37,383 nt of DNA, taken from assembly GCA_026126165.1 (NCBI GenBank), contig JAHCJR010000025.1, positions 1 to 37,383 of the forward strand, given 5' to 3'. A program made the position numbers and the translations under genes. The stretch comes from Alphaproteobacteria bacterium (GTDB lineage Bacteria > Pseudomonadota > Alphaproteobacteria > Ferrovibrionales > Ferrovibrionaceae). Each line of letters begins with the position of its first letter. Position 1 is the first letter of the stretch. The notes beneath the pieces were generated by a model. It saw only the letters and a list, made by a program, of their open reading frames with translations, was not told the origin of the DNA and did no database searches. Below, piece by piece: positions 7,905-17,041 of the stretch.

Positions 7905-8744
7905 TCAGATCTCGTCGAAGGCGCGAGCGAGCCGGCAGAAGGCGTCGATGCCGAGTTCTTCGGCGCGCGCGGTGGGTGCGATGCCGGCGCGCGCCAGCGC
8001 CGCCTCGGATGCCGGAGAATAGGCGCGGAGCGCAGCGCGCAGCATCTTGCGGCGCTGGCCGAAGGCGGCGGCGAGCACCGCTTCCAGACGCGCGCGTTCG
8101 GCGGGATGGCGCGGCGCGGGCAGGGGCGTGAGCGCGACCAGGCTCGACGTGACCTTGGGCGGCGGGGTGAAGGCACGCGGGGGAATGTCGAACAGCCGCC
8201 TTGCCTCGCAGAGCCACTGCACCAGCACCGAAAGGCGGCCATATTCCTTGCTGCCCGGTGCGGCGACGAGGCGAAGCGCCACTTCCTTCTGGAACATCAG
8301 GGTGTAGCCGTCGAAGCGTTTCGGTCGTTGCAGCCATTTGAGCAGCAGCGCGGTTCCCACATTGTAGGGAAGGTTGGCGACGACGCGGCAGGGCCCCGGG
8401 TCCAGCACGGCATCCTCGTCGATGCTGAGCGCGTCGCCCTCGATCACCTCGAGCCGGCCGGGCCAGGCCGCCGCCAGTTCGGCCAGGGCGGCGATGCAGC
8501 GGCGGTCGCGCTCGACCGCCACCACGCGCCTTGCGCCCGCCGCCAGCAGCGCGCGGGTCAGGCCGCCGGGCCCCGGTCCGACCTCGTACACGGTGCAGGC
8601 GGAAAGATCGCCGGCGGCGCGGGCGATGCGCGCGGTCAGGTTGAGATCGAGCAGGAAGTTCTGCCCCAGGCTTTTCAGCGCCCCGAGGCCGTGCCGGCGG
8701 ATCACCTCGCGGAGCGGCGGCAGCTCCGGCGCGGCTTCAGCCAT
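7905..8744 (-). CDS. rsmA: 16S rRNA dimethyladenosine transferase RsmA (KsgA)
   Basis: RsmA uses S-adenosylmethionine to dimethylate two adjacent adenosines (A1518 and A1519 in E. coli numbering) in the 3' hairpin of 16S rRNA during late 30S assembly. The protein has 279 residues. The N-terminal [10 protein letters not shown] motif, the SAM-binding [10 protein letters not shown] (residues 54-63) and the catalytic NLPY (124-127) are all present, as are FQKEVALRL and the C-terminal helical rRNA-binding domain. The ATG at 8744 lies inside the end of pdxA, an overlap of eight bases. The pair pdxA-rsmA is widely conserved. It is the last gene of the lptF-to-rsmA run. Confidence 0.96.
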   Translation of the reverse strand: MAEAAPELPPLREVIRRHGLGALKSLGQNFLLDLNLTARIARAAGDLSACTVYEVGPGPGGLTRALLAAGARRVVAVERDRRCIAALAELAAAWPGRLEVIEGDALSIDEDAVLDPGPCRVVANLPYNVGTALLLKWLQRPKRFDGYTLMFQKEVALRLVAAPGSKEYGRLSVLVQWLCEARRLFDIPPRAFTPPPKVTSSLVALTPLPAPRHPAERARLEAVLAAAFGQRRKMLRAALRAYSPASEAALARAGIAPTARAEELGIDAFCRLARAFDEI

Positions 8745-9756
8745 TTGCCTTGCCGGCACCGGCGCCGGCGCGCTGGCGGGCGATGCCGGCGGCACAACGG
8801 ATCGCGGCGATGAGGCTGCGCGGACTGGCGGAGCCGCGGCCGGCGATGTCGAGCGCCGTGCCATGGTCCGGCGAGGTGCGGACGATGGGCAGCCCCGCCG
8901 TGACATTGACCGCGCCGTCGAAGTCGAGCGTCTTGAGGGGAATGAGCGCCTGGTCGTGATACATGCAGAGTGCGAGGTCGTAACGCTGGCGCGCGGCCGC
9001 GTGGAACATCGCATCGGGCGGCAGCGGCCCGAAGGCATCTATGCCCTCGGCCTGCATGGCCTCGACGGCAGGCGCGATGACGTCCAGATCCTCCCGGCCG
9101 AGACTGCCCTGCTCGCCCGCATGGGGATTGAGGCCGGCGACCGCTATGCGCGGCCTCTTCACGCCGAAATCCCGGCGCAGGCTGGCCGCCGCGAGGCGGG
9201 CCGAGACGAGCAGAAGGTCGCGGTTCAGCATCGAAATGGCCTCGCGCAGCGGCACATGGATGGTGACGGGCGCGACCCGCAGCAGCGCCGAATCGAACAG
9301 CATCAACGGATGCATGCCGCCACAGAGTTCGGCCAGATATTCGGTATGGCCCGGATGCCGGAAACCCGCATCCTGGAGGGCTTTCTTGTGGATCGGGTTG
9401 GTGACCAGGCCGGATGCCTCGCCGGCGCGGCAGAACTCGACGGCGACGTCGATGGCGCGCAGCACCGCTGGCGAGTTGCGCGGATCGAGATGTCCGGCCC
9501 GCGCGCGTTCGGGCAGGGCAACGGGCAGCACCGGCAGCGCCCGATCGAACAGCGCCGGCGCCTCGGCCGGCCGGGCAATCTCGGCAAGCGGCAAGGTGAG
9601 GCCGAGACTCGCCGCCGCGTCGGTCAGGACCGCCGGGTCGCCGATGAAGAAGAAAGGTGCCAGCCGTTCCTCGCGCCGCGCGATCCAGGCCTTGAGCGTG
9701 ATCTCGGGTGCGATCCCGGCCGGCTCGCCCATGCTCAGCGCGAGCGGAGCTGCCAT
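8737..9756 (-). CDS. pdxA: 4-hydroxythreonine-4-phosphate dehydrogenase PdxA
   Basis: PdxA oxidises 4-phosphohydroxy-L-threonine with NAD in the DXP-dependent pathway to pyridoxal 5'-phosphate. The 339-residue protein opens with [13 protein letters not shown], the family N-terminus. It contains [11 protein letters not shown], the metal-site histidine in [12 protein letters not shown], a second in [14 protein letters not shown], and the C-terminal [16 protein letters not shown]. These match the three histidine regions that bind the divalent metal. The ATG follows the surA stop with no gap (TGAATG), indicating translational coupling, and its end overlaps rsmA by eight bases. The order surA-pdxA-rsmA is the same as in E. 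coli. Confidence 0.95.
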   Translation of the reverse strand: MAAPLALSMGEPAGIAPEITLKAWIARREERLAPFFFIGDPAVLTDAAASLGLTLPLAEIARPAEAPALFDRALPVLPVALPERARAGHLDPRNSPAVLRAIDVAVEFCRAGEASGLVTNPIHKKALQDAGFRHPGHTEYLAELCGGMHPLMLFDSALLRVAPVTIHVPLREAISMLNRDLLLVSARLAAASLRRDFGVKRPRIAVAGLNPHAGEQGSLGREDLDVIAPAVEAMQAEGIDAFGPLPPDAMFHAAARQRYDLALCMYHDQALIPLKTLDFDGAVNVTAGLPIVRTSPDHGTALDIAGRGSASPRSLIAAIRCAAGIARQRAGAGAGKANG

Positions 9757-11064
9757 TCAGCGGAACTCCACCACCGCATCCCGGCGCAGATCGCGCAAGA
9801 TGCGCCGTGCCTGGAGTTCGACGCGCCGCTGGAGAAGCTGTTCGCGGATCTCCTCGCGACCGATGCCGCCTTCGGTCCGGTCGCACACCATGTAGACGAG
9901 GACGGCGTTCTCCGCCCGAACCGGCTGGCTCGCCTGTCCGACGGGAAGCGGCTCGATGAGCTGGCGGGCCTGCGGCGACAGGGCGCTCAGCGGCACGCGG
10001 CCGAGATCGAACTGGCCGGCGCTGCGCACCTCGCGCGCCACGCGTTCGAATTCGCCGCAGCCCCGCGTCGCTCCGGCGATCTCGCCGGCAAGGTTCCAGA
10101 GCGCCTGCAGGTCCTGCTGCGTCGCCTGCGCGGGCAGCGGCAGGGCGATCTGGCGCAGCGTCACCGTCGGGTCCGCGGCCGCTTCGCCCTGGCTGCGCCG
10201 GTTGCGCAGGGCGATGATGTAATAGCCGCCGGTGGTGCGGATCGGATCGGAGATCTGGCCGGGCGCGAGCCTGGGCAACACCGCGTCCACTTCCTCGGCC
10301 AGCACGCCGGGCTGCACCCAGCCGATATCGCCGCCCTGCGAGGCGGTGGCGCCCTGGCTGAACTGGCGGGCGATGGCAGAAAAGTTCTGCTCGGCGCGCA
10401 CCAGTTCGGCCAGCCGAATGGCAGTGCGCCGGATCTCCTCCTCCTGTTGCACGGAATCGACCGCCAGGAAGATCTCGGACACGAGATATTCGGGCTGGTT
10501 CTGCGTCTGCCGGTGGCGCAGCAGGGCGGCGTCGATCTCCTCGTCGGAGATGTTGATGGTCGGCAGGACGCGCCGGCGGACGACCTTGCTCCAGGCCACC
10601 TCGGCACGGATCTGCGCGACCACGGACTGGACCGGAATGCCTTGCGCGCGCAGGGATTCCTCGAATGCCCCGGGTGGAATCCGGTTCTGGCGCTCGACCA
10701 CCGCGATGGCGCGGTTCATTTCGTCCTGGGTGACCGGGATCTTGAGGCGCGCGGCCTCCTGCATCTGCAGTCGCTCGGTGATGATCGCCCGCAGCACCTG
10801 GTCGCGGATGCGCCGTCGCGTCTCCGGAGTATTCTCCAGTCCCGACAGGATCACCGCCACGTCGATGCGCTGTTCCAGGTCCTGGGCGGAAATGACCTCG
10901 TCGTTGATGATGGCGGCAATGCGCTGGATGTCCTGGGCATGCGCGCTCCCGATGGGCTGCAGCCCAAGGAAGGCCAGGGCCAGGAACGCGGCCAGGGCGC
11001 GCAACAGAGCGGCGACACTATCGGGCAATATCTCGACCTCGCTTTCGATGCGGCTTGCAGGCAT
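9757..11064 (-). CDS. surA: Periplasmic chaperone and peptidyl-prolyl isomerase SurA
   Basis: SurA escorts unfolded outer-membrane proteins, LptD among them, across the periplasm to the BAM complex. The 435-residue length matches SurA. A long n-region leads to a signal peptide (ALLRALAAFLALAFLGL, predicted cut after SAHA). The SurA N-terminal chaperone domain begins at IAAIINDEVISAQDLEQR. A parvulin domain (EYLVSEIFLAV...FSAIARQFSQG...GGDIGWVQPGVL...GYYIIALRNRR) follows at about residues 190-285. A second, more divergent parvulin-like region precedes the C-terminal helix. The ATG at 11064 has no strong ribosome binding site; a GTG immediately before it is also possible. It lies 59 bases after lptD and directly before pdxA. 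Confidence 0.92.
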   Translation of the reverse strand: MPASRIESEVEILPDSVAALLRALAAFLALAFLGLQPIGSAHAQDIQRIAAIINDEVISAQDLEQRIDVAVILSGLENTPETRRRIRDQVLRAIITERLQMQEAARLKIPVTQDEMNRAIAVVERQNRIPPGAFEESLRAQGIPVQSVVAQIRAEVAWSKVVRRRVLPTINISDEEIDAALLRHRQTQNQPEYLVSEIFLAVDSVQQEEEIRRTAIRLAELVRAEQNFSAIARQFSQGATASQGGDIGWVQPGVLAEEVDAVLPRLAPGQISDPIRTTGGYYIIALRNRRSQGEAAADPTVTLRQIALPLPAQATQQDLQALWNLAGEIAGATRGCGEFERVAREVRSAGQFDLGRVPLSALSPQARQLIEPLPVGQASQPVRAENAVLVYMVCDRTEGGIGREEIREQLLQRRVELQARRILRDLRRDAVVEFR

Positions 11065-11123
11065 CACGTTAGACCGACCGGCGCGCGCTTGCAAAGCGCC
11101 AGAAAAGCCGGCACTGCGCGACA

Positions 11124-13286
11124 CTAGCCCAGGTTCTTCAGCCGGAAACGCAGCCCGAACTCGTACGAGGGCTCGATCTCGCGGTCGCGGGTGTTGGAGC
11201 GGCCGAAGACGAACAACATCTCGAAACACTCGTCCAGATACCGCAGGGCGATGTCATAGCCCAGGGTCCGGTCCTGCTGGAGGTCGCGCCGCCAGTCGGC
11301 GGAGATGCGCCAGAAACGGCTGACCTGCGCATACCCGTTCAGCGTGAGCTGCTCGCGGTCGCCGAGACGGGAGGTGGTGCCCTCCCGGTCGATCTTCGCA
11401 TAGGTCGCGCCGAGTTTGAGGAAGCTGGGCCCGACCAGCGCACCCACTTCATGGCGGCGGATGGTGAAGTCGTCCTGGTCTAGACGCATCCGGTCGAAAA
11501 TGTCGATGTAGGACGTGGGCGAGATGACCGCGCGGGCGATGTAGTCGGAGCGCGACTGCTCGAGCCCGGTATCGCCCGGGAAGGCCCTGCCGCCGCTGTC
11601 GTCGAAGCGATGGGACTGGCCAAAGAGAAATTCGGTATAGGCGCCACTCGGCTCATGGAAGGAGGTCTTGACGCCATAGGCGACGCGCATGCCGCCCTCG
11701 TAGCGGTCGAGGCCGGGGAAGCGGTTGATGGCAAAGAGGTTGGTGTCGTCGAACTCGAAGTTGCGGCTGTCCTCGTTGGGGATGCGCCGCGGATTGCCGC
11801 CCTTGGGCGTCGCCACGAACGAGACGATCGGCTCGATCACGTGCTGCACCGGGCCGAAAGAGCGTGCGAAGGGATAGCGCCAGTCCAGGGCGAAGAGCGG
11901 TTTGAGCCGGTGCTCCGTGCCGCTGCTCGAAGGCGACGGCCGGCCCTCGGGATCGACGCCGTCGTTGACCCAGTAGAAATCGCCGCGCAATTGCGCGGTG
12001 ACGGAATAGATATCGCCGATCGGGCTGACATAGGGAACATGCCAGCCGATGGTGGTGGATAGCCGCCTGGTGTCGACGCCTTCGCTGCGCTGGATCGAAA
12101 GGAGGCTGGCATCGACCTTCGGATAGCCGAAGGCACCCTGCGGCTCGCCGACGAAGGAATAGTCGAGAAGCGGCAGCACCAGCGGCGAGCGGCCGCGCCG
12201 GTCGATCTGGCGCAGTCCCTGGAAGTAGTATCCGGTCGCCAGCGCGTAGGATCGGCCGCTGAAGCCCTCGAGATAGGCCGTGTTGGTCAGCGTGTCGAGC
12301 TTCGATATGCCGTATCGGCGCAGATAAGTGTCGTCGGAGGCAAGGAACAGGTCGAAGCCGCTGCGCCAGACCGGGGAATTGATGAAACGGCCCTCGCCCC
12401 GGATGTGGCCGCGCGTCTCGCGTCCGCCAATGCGTTCGTTGTCGTCGTTGCGCTTCTCCGGCCGCGTGATCGAGCCGTCGAAGGCGAAGTTGCCGTTGCC
12501 GGTCCGGTGCCTGTATTCGCCGGCCAGGATCGGCCCTTCCTTCGTCGTCACTGTGGGCGAGAGCGTGAGGTCGATATTGGGTGCGATGACATAGTAGTAG
12601 GGCAGGGTGATCTGGAAACCGAGCCGGTTGTCGAGGCCGAAGCCGGGCGGCAGGAGGCCGCTTTGGCGCTCGACCGTCGGATCGGGCACGCGGAAGAAGG
12701 GCAGGTAGGCGACGGGAATCCCGAAGATCTCCAGGAACATGTCCTTGAAGTCGATATGCTGCGCCTCCTCGTTGTGGATGACGCGCACGGCGCGGATCTG
12801 CCAGAGCGGCGGGCGGGACGGGTCGTCCTTGCAGAGATCGCAGGGCGAATAGACCGCGTTCGCCACCGTGGTCCGGTTGCCATCGTTGCGGATGGCGTAG
12901 TTGCCGGCGACGCGCGCATTGTCGGTGAAGAGCAGGCGGAAACCGGCGATCAGTCCGTTCTTGAACTCGTCGCGCAGTTCGATGAAGTCGGCGAAGAACA
13001 CATTGCCGTTCTTCTCCATGATCACGACATTGCCGCTGGCCGTCACCTGATCGACCCGCTCGTTATAGGTCACGGTGTCGGCGAGCAGGGTGCGGCCATC
13101 CTGGTTGATCTCGACCCCGCCGCGCGCGGTCATGGTGCCGAGCGTCTCGTCGTAGACCACCTCGTCGGCCTGCACGAGGAGCGGCCGGTCGGCGGCGAGC
13201 GCGGGCCGGGGCGCGGGGCCGGCCATCGCGAGCGACGCGCAAAGGAGCGCCAGCAGCAAACCTATGAAGCAACGCCCTTGCGACAA
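11124..13286 (-). CDS. lptD: LPS-assembly outer-membrane protein LptD
   Basis: LptD is the outer-membrane beta-barrel that, with the lipoprotein LptE, inserts lipopolysaccharide into the outer leaflet. The product is 720 residues. Residues 1-31 are a signal peptide ending PALA. An OstA/LptA-like beta-jellyroll follows (LLVQADEVVYDETLGTMTA, LLADTVTYNERVDQVTA), then the LptD barrel domain starting with the conserved IPVAYLPFFRVPDPTVERQSG and ending in FGLRFRLKNLG. A CDLC pair in the N-terminal part and one Cys near the C-terminus (DECFEM) could form the inter-domain disulfides known in LptD. There is no suitable ATG: TTG at 13286 lies two bases after the lptG stop, with GAGGA upstream. The nearest ATG would remove the signal peptide. 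Confidence 0.94.
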   Translation of the reverse strand: MSQGRCFIGLLLALLCASLAMAGPAPRPALAADRPLLVQADEVVYDETLGTMTARGGVEINQDGRTLLADTVTYNERVDQVTASGNVVIMEKNGNVFFADFIELRDEFKNGLIAGFRLLFTDNARVAGNYAIRNDGNRTTVANAVYSPCDLCKDDPSRPPLWQIRAVRVIHNEEAQHIDFKDMFLEIFGIPVAYLPFFRVPDPTVERQSGLLPPGFGLDNRLGFQITLPYYYVIAPNIDLTLSPTVTTKEGPILAGEYRHRTGNGNFAFDGSITRPEKRNDDNERIGGRETRGHIRGEGRFINSPVWRSGFDLFLASDDTYLRRYGISKLDTLTNTAYLEGFSGRSYALATGYYFQGLRQIDRRGRSPLVLPLLDYSFVGEPQGAFGYPKVDASLLSIQRSEGVDTRRLSTTIGWHVPYVSPIGDIYSVTAQLRGDFYWVNDGVDPEGRPSPSSSGTEHRLKPLFALDWRYPFARSFGPVQHVIEPIVSFVATPKGGNPRRIPNEDSRNFEFDDTNLFAINRFPGLDRYEGGMRVAYGVKTSFHEPSGAYTEFLFGQSHRFDDSGGRAFPGDTGLEQSRSDYIARAVISPTSYIDIFDRMRLDQDDFTIRRHEVGALVGPSFLKLGATYAKIDREGTTSRLGDREQLTLNGYAQVSRFWRISADWRRDLQQDRTLGYDIALRYLDECFEMLFVFGRSNTRDREIEPSYEFGLRFRLKNLG

Positions 13287-13288
13287 GT

Positions 13289-14350
13289 TCAGCCGTCCTC
13301 GACGAAGGCCAGGCAGGAGAGAGCAGCCAGAGATGCGACGCCAGCCGGAATCCAGGCGGCCAGCGCCGAGGGAATCGCGCCGACCGCCCCGAAGGCGGAC
13401 GCCAGTTCGGCGACGATAAATAGCAGGAAGCCGAGGCCGATGCCAAAGATGATCGCCCGCGCCGGGCTGGCGCGGAGGGGCAGGCGCAGCGCGCCGGCGC
13501 CGGCGACGAGCGCGAGCGCGGCGAGCAGGACGGGCATGGCCAGCCAGCCGTGCAGCGCGAGTTCGTGGCGTCCGGCCGGCCGGCCGATGGCGCGAAGTTC
13601 CGCGATCTCGCGGCCGATCGACCAAAAGGCGATCGAAGTTGGCCCGCGGACCGGCCTCAGGATGGCATGTTCCTCGAGCGCCGTCGGCTCTTCCTGGCGC
13701 GCGGCCCGTGCCGCGCCCGTGCCGCCCTCCCAAAGGGTGGTGCCGGACAGGATCCAGGCCCCGTCCGCGAGCTGCGCCCGTTCCGCATCGATTCGCGCGC
13801 TGAGCTCGCCGCCGTCATCGAAGCGCAGCAGCAAGGCTTCGCGCAAGCGCAGCGGGTCCCGCCCCTCGATCCGGCCATGCACGATGAGCCGGCCTCCGCC
13901 CTGGCGTTCGTCGAGCCAGATCGTCTCGCCAGCCGCCGGCGCGTCGGTCCGGCCCTCGATGCGGGCCAGCCCGTTCGCCGCCATGGCCTGCAGGCCGAGT
14001 GCCAGAAGGCCGAGCGCGAAGCCGGCGATGGCGAAGCTCGCCAGGAAGCGGCGCATCGGCAGCCCGGCGGCGCGCGCCACCGCCAGTTCGGATTGGCGGG
14101 CGAAGTGGCTGGCCACCAGTGCGGCGGCGAGGATCAGCGCCAGTGGCAGCAACCGCAATGCCTGGGCCGGCAGGCGCATGAACGCGGTTGCCGTGGCGTC
14201 GGCGAAGCCGGGCCCGGTAAGCGCGGCGGCACGGCGCAGCAGCTCGACACAATCGACCAGGAACGCGAACATGGTCAGGACGAGCAGGACGAGGAAAAGC
14301 TGCGCCAGCAGCTTGCGCACCACGTAGAGCGGGAAGATTCCCGGTCTCAT
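13289..14350 (-). CDS. lptG: LPS export ABC transporter permease LptG
   Basis: LptG is one of the two inner-membrane permeases of the LptB2FGC complex that extracts LPS from the inner membrane. The 353-residue protein has the YjgP/YjgQ layout: an N-terminal group of three membrane helices (FLVLLVLTMFAFLVDCVELL; LRLLPLALILAAALVAS; FAIAGFALGLLALGL), a large periplasmic beta-jellyroll at about residues 130-255, and three C-terminal helices. The motif ELAVARAAGLPMRRFL after the second helix is the coupling region facing LptB. LptB is not encoded in the window. The ATG overlaps the lptF stop (ATGA), and lptD follows two bases after its end, so lptF, lptG and lptD are very likely coupled. Confidence 0.92.
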   Translation of the reverse strand: MRPGIFPLYVVRKLLAQLFLVLLVLTMFAFLVDCVELLRRAAALTGPGFADATATAFMRLPAQALRLLPLALILAAALVASHFARQSELAVARAAGLPMRRFLASFAIAGFALGLLALGLQAMAANGLARIEGRTDAPAAGETIWLDERQGGGRLIVHGRIEGRDPLRLREALLLRFDDGGELSARIDAERAQLADGAWILSGTTLWEGGTGAARAARQEEPTALEEHAILRPVRGPTSIAFWSIGREIAELRAIGRPAGRHELALHGWLAMPVLLAALALVAGAGALRLPLRASPARAIIFGIGLGFLLFIVAELASAFGAVGAIPSALAAWIPAGVASLAALSCLAFVEDG

Positions 14351-15447
14351 CGACCCGGCTCCGGGGCATGGCGTGGCAGGCTGGCGAGCAGCAGGGACAG
14401 TAACGCTGCAAGGATGGGCAGGGCGAGGGCAAGCCATCCGAACAGGGCAGCCTGCGCCGCCAGTTGCGCCAGCCCGAAAGAGGCGGCGGCGAGCAGGCAG
14501 GCGCCAAGGCCGGCCTGGCCGGCCAGGCGCCGGTATCCGGCGGGCAGATGCATGCGTCGCACGAAGAGGGCGGCGGCGAGCAGGGCAAAGGCCGGGGAGA
14601 GTAGCGGGGTGACCAGGCGGCGGCCGAGTTCGGCGCGCAGCCGCGCCGCGTCGACGGCGCTCGCCTCGTCGTCCGCCAGCCGTGCAATGAGCGTCGAGAG
14701 AGGCAGGGCATCCGGATCGAGGCGCCGGCGGGCCGTGTCGACGTCCCGCCGCACCACGAAACGGAAACTGTCGAAGGCGAGGGTCTGGATGCGGCCGCTC
14801 GCGCGGTCGCGTTCCTGACGCAGGCCATCGCGCAGCAGGAGTTCGAGCCCGTCCTCTCCCGGCCTGGCGATGGCCTCCCGGGCGAGGAGGATGACCGACC
14901 GGCCGGCGGCGCGTCCATCGTGGGCGATGAAGTCGTGGATCCGGCCACCGCCGTCGACCTTGCGGGCATGCAGGGTTAGGCCGGGCGTCAACTCGACGAA
15001 CCCGCCCTGGGCCAGCGCCGCCCGCCCCAGGCTCGCGCGGAGGTCGAGCTGTTCGGCGCGCAGGGCCTGGGCCGCCCGTGGCGCCAGTTCGGCGGCGATC
15101 AGCAGTCCGGCCAGCAGGCCGCCAAGCCCGACCGTTGCCGCGGGGCGCAGCAGGCCGCCATTGGCGAGGCCGGCCGTGCGCAGCGCCACCAGTTCCGAAT
15201 CGCGCGCCATCGCGCCGTAGCACCACAGCGTGCCGACGAGAATTCCGACCGGCAACGCGAGCGCCAGCGGCGCGGGCAGGGCCAGCACCGCCAGCTTGAG
15301 AAACAGCGATACCGGCACGCCCTCGCCGACGATCTTGTCGGCATGGCGCAGCACGAGGCCAAGCCAGAGCAGGCCCACCAGCGCCGCCGTGACCAGGACA
15401 GCGCCAACGGCCAGTCGTTTCAGCAGATATGTCTCCGCCCCCGTCAT
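14347..15447 (-). CDS. lptF: LPS export ABC transporter permease LptF
   Basis: LptF is the partner of LptG in the inner-membrane LPS extractor. The 366-residue protein has six predicted membrane segments in a 3+3 arrangement around a periplasmic domain (about residues 125-255). The segment SELVALRTAGLANGGLLRPA matches the coupling helix motif of the YjgP/YjgQ family, and YLLKRLAVGAV resembles the family N-terminus. LptF and LptG are told apart mainly by order; by analogy with E. coli the first gene is lptF. No ribosome binding site precedes the ATG at 15447, and TATACT ends nine bases upstream, so a leaderless mRNA is plausible. The gene is divergent from pepA, as in E. coli, and heads the six-gene run to rsmA. 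Confidence 0.9.
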   Translation of the reverse strand: MTGAETYLLKRLAVGAVLVTAALVGLLWLGLVLRHADKIVGEGVPVSLFLKLAVLALPAPLALALPVGILVGTLWCYGAMARDSELVALRTAGLANGGLLRPAATVGLGGLLAGLLIAAELAPRAAQALRAEQLDLRASLGRAALAQGGFVELTPGLTLHARKVDGGGRIHDFIAHDGRAAGRSVILLAREAIARPGEDGLELLLRDGLRQERDRASGRIQTLAFDSFRFVVRRDVDTARRRLDPDALPLSTLIARLADDEASAVDAARLRAELGRRLVTPLLSPAFALLAAALFVRRMHLPAGYRRLAGQAGLGACLLAAASFGLAQLAAQAALFGWLALALPILAALLSLLLASLPRHAPEPGR

Positions 15448-15456
15448 CGCGCGGGA

Positions 15457-15462
15457 AGTATA
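15457..15462 (-). promoter_or_regulatory. Candidate -10 box of the lptF-to-rsmA run
   Basis: On the minus strand CTATACTT includes TATACT, a 5 of 6 match to the -10 consensus, ending nine bases before the lptF ATG. The -35 region is weak (about 3 of 6). The position would start transcription at or just before the ATG. It is the only AT-rich box in the pepA-lptF gap facing lptF. Confidence 0.45.
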
Positions 15463-15541
15463 GCGATCACGGCGAGGGGTCGCTAAGATGCGTTGACGTG
15501 GAGACATCCTTCCAGCCCCAGCCATTTTTCCAGAGGTTGCA

Positions 15542-17041
15542 ATGAAGATCGGTTTCAAGGCTTCGGCGCTGTCCCATTCCGGCGCCGCTGTCGTGTTCGT
15601 CCTTGCCGAAAGGGAACTTTCGGCCAGTGCGCGGGAGCTGGACAGGCGCAGCAAGGGCGCCATCCGGCGCGCCATCGCGCATAGCCGTTTCACGGGCGCG
15701 CGGGGGCAGGTGCTCGAGATCATGGCGCCCGCCGAACTCAAGTTCTCGCGCGTCGTTCTCTACGGCCTTGGCAAGGCATCGGAGGCCAACGAACTTGCCT
15801 TCGAGGCAGCGGGCGGCGAGGTGACGCGGCGGCTGCTCGCTTCGGGCGAGAAGGAACTCAACTTCTTCTGCGACGACCTGAAGGGCGCCAAGATCGCCTG
15901 CGGCGAGGCGGCGGCCCGCATTGCCTATGGCGTGCGCCTCGGTTCCTACCGCTTCGACAAGTACCGGACCCGCCAGAAGGCGGAACAGAAGCCGAGCCTC
16001 AAGGACGTGATCGTCGCCTGTGAGGAGACGGCGGCGGCCAAGGCAGCCTTCAAGCCGCTGGAGCGCATCGCCGAAGGCATCTTCTTCACCCGCGATCTGG
16101 TGACGGAGCCTGCCAATATCATCCATCCCGAGAGCCTGGCCCATGAATGCCGCAAGCTTTCGTCCCTCGGCGTCAAGGTCGAGGTGCTGGGCGAGGCACA
16201 GATGAAGAAGCTCGGCATGGGTGCGCTGCTCGGCGTCGGCCAGGGTTCCGCGCGGGAGTCCCAGCTCGTCGTCATGCAATGGCAGGGTGCCTCGCGTTCA
16301 AGCCAGCCGGTCGCCTTCATCGGCAAGGGCGTCTGCTTCGATACCGGCGGCATCTCCATCAAGCCGGCCGCCGGCATGGAGGACATGAAATGGGACATGG
16401 GCGGCGCCGGGACCGTGATCGGCCTGATGCGGGCGCTGGCCGGCCGCAAGGCGAAGGTCAATGCCGTCGGCGTGGTCGGCCTGGTGGAGAACATGCCCTC
16501 CGGCACGGCGCAGCGGCCGGGCGACGTGGTCACGTCCATGTCGGGGCAGACCGTCGAGGTGCTCAACACCGATGCGGAAGGCCGGCTGGTTCTGGCCGAT
16601 GCGCTCTGGTACACGCAGGACCGTTTCAAGCCGCAATTCATGATCGACCTCGCCACCCTGACCGGCGCCATCATCATCGCGCTCGGGCACGAGAATGCCG
16701 GCCTCTTCGCCAATGACGAGCAGCTGGCGGAGCGGCTCCTGGGAGCCGCAAAGGCAGAGGGCGAGGGGCTCTGGCGCATGCCGCTGTCCGATGAGTACGA
16801 CAAGGCCCTCGAATCGCCAATCGCCGACATGCAGAACATCGCCGGCCCCGGCGTGGGCGGCGGTTCGGTCACGGCCGCGCAGTTCCTGCAGCGGTTCGTG
16901 AACAAGCTGCCCTGGGCCCATCTCGACATCGCAGGCACGGCCTGGTCGAAGAAGGATCGTCCCACCTCGCCCAAGGGGGCCACCGCCTATGGCGTGCGCC
17001 TGCTCGACCGGCTGGTGCGCGATCACTACGAGTCGAAGTGA
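15542..17041 (+). CDS. pepA: Leucyl aminopeptidase PepA (M17 family)
   Basis: PepA removes N-terminal residues from peptides in the cytoplasm using two metal ions; in E. coli it also binds DNA at cer sites and at carAB. The 499-residue protein has an N-terminal macro-like domain and a C-terminal M17 catalytic domain. The metal-binding and catalytic segments are visible: FIGKGVCFDTGGISIKP (Lys262 and Asp267), KWDMGGAGTV, the hallmark NTDAEGRL (342-349), and LATLTGA with the C-terminal GGGSVTAAQFL and LDIAGTAW. AGAGG lies six bases before the ATG. The next gene, holC, starts inside its stop codon. Whether this protein has the DNA-binding role cannot be read from sequence. Confidence 0.96.
   Translation: MKIGFKASALSHSGAAVVFVLAERELSASARELDRRSKGAIRRAIAHSRFTGARGQVLEIMAPAELKFSRVVLYGLGKASEANELAFEAAGGEVTRRLLASGEKELNFFCDDLKGAKIACGEAAARIAYGVRLGSYRFDKYRTRQKAEQKPSLKDVIVACEETAAAKAAFKPLERIAEGIFFTRDLVTEPANIIHPESLAHECRKLSSLGVKVEVLGEAQMKKLGMGALLGVGQGSARESQLVVMQWQGASRSSQPVAFIGKGVCFDTGGISIKPAAGMEDMKWDMGGAGTVIGLMRALAGRKAKVNAVGVVGLVENMPSGTAQRPGDVVTSMSGQTVEVLNTDAEGRLVLADALWYTQDRFKPQFMIDLATLTGAIIIALGHENAGLFANDEQLAERLLGAAKAEGEGLWRMPLSDEYDKALESPIADMQNIAGPGVGGGSVTAAQFLQRFVNKLPWAHLDIAGTAWSKKDRPTSPKGATAYGVRLLDRLVRDHYESK

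Noticed and set aside
8374-11127. A 917-codon plus-strand frame opposite rsmA, pdxA and surA.
   Set aside because: Low-complexity shadow translation without domains, while the opposite strand encodes three intact known proteins.
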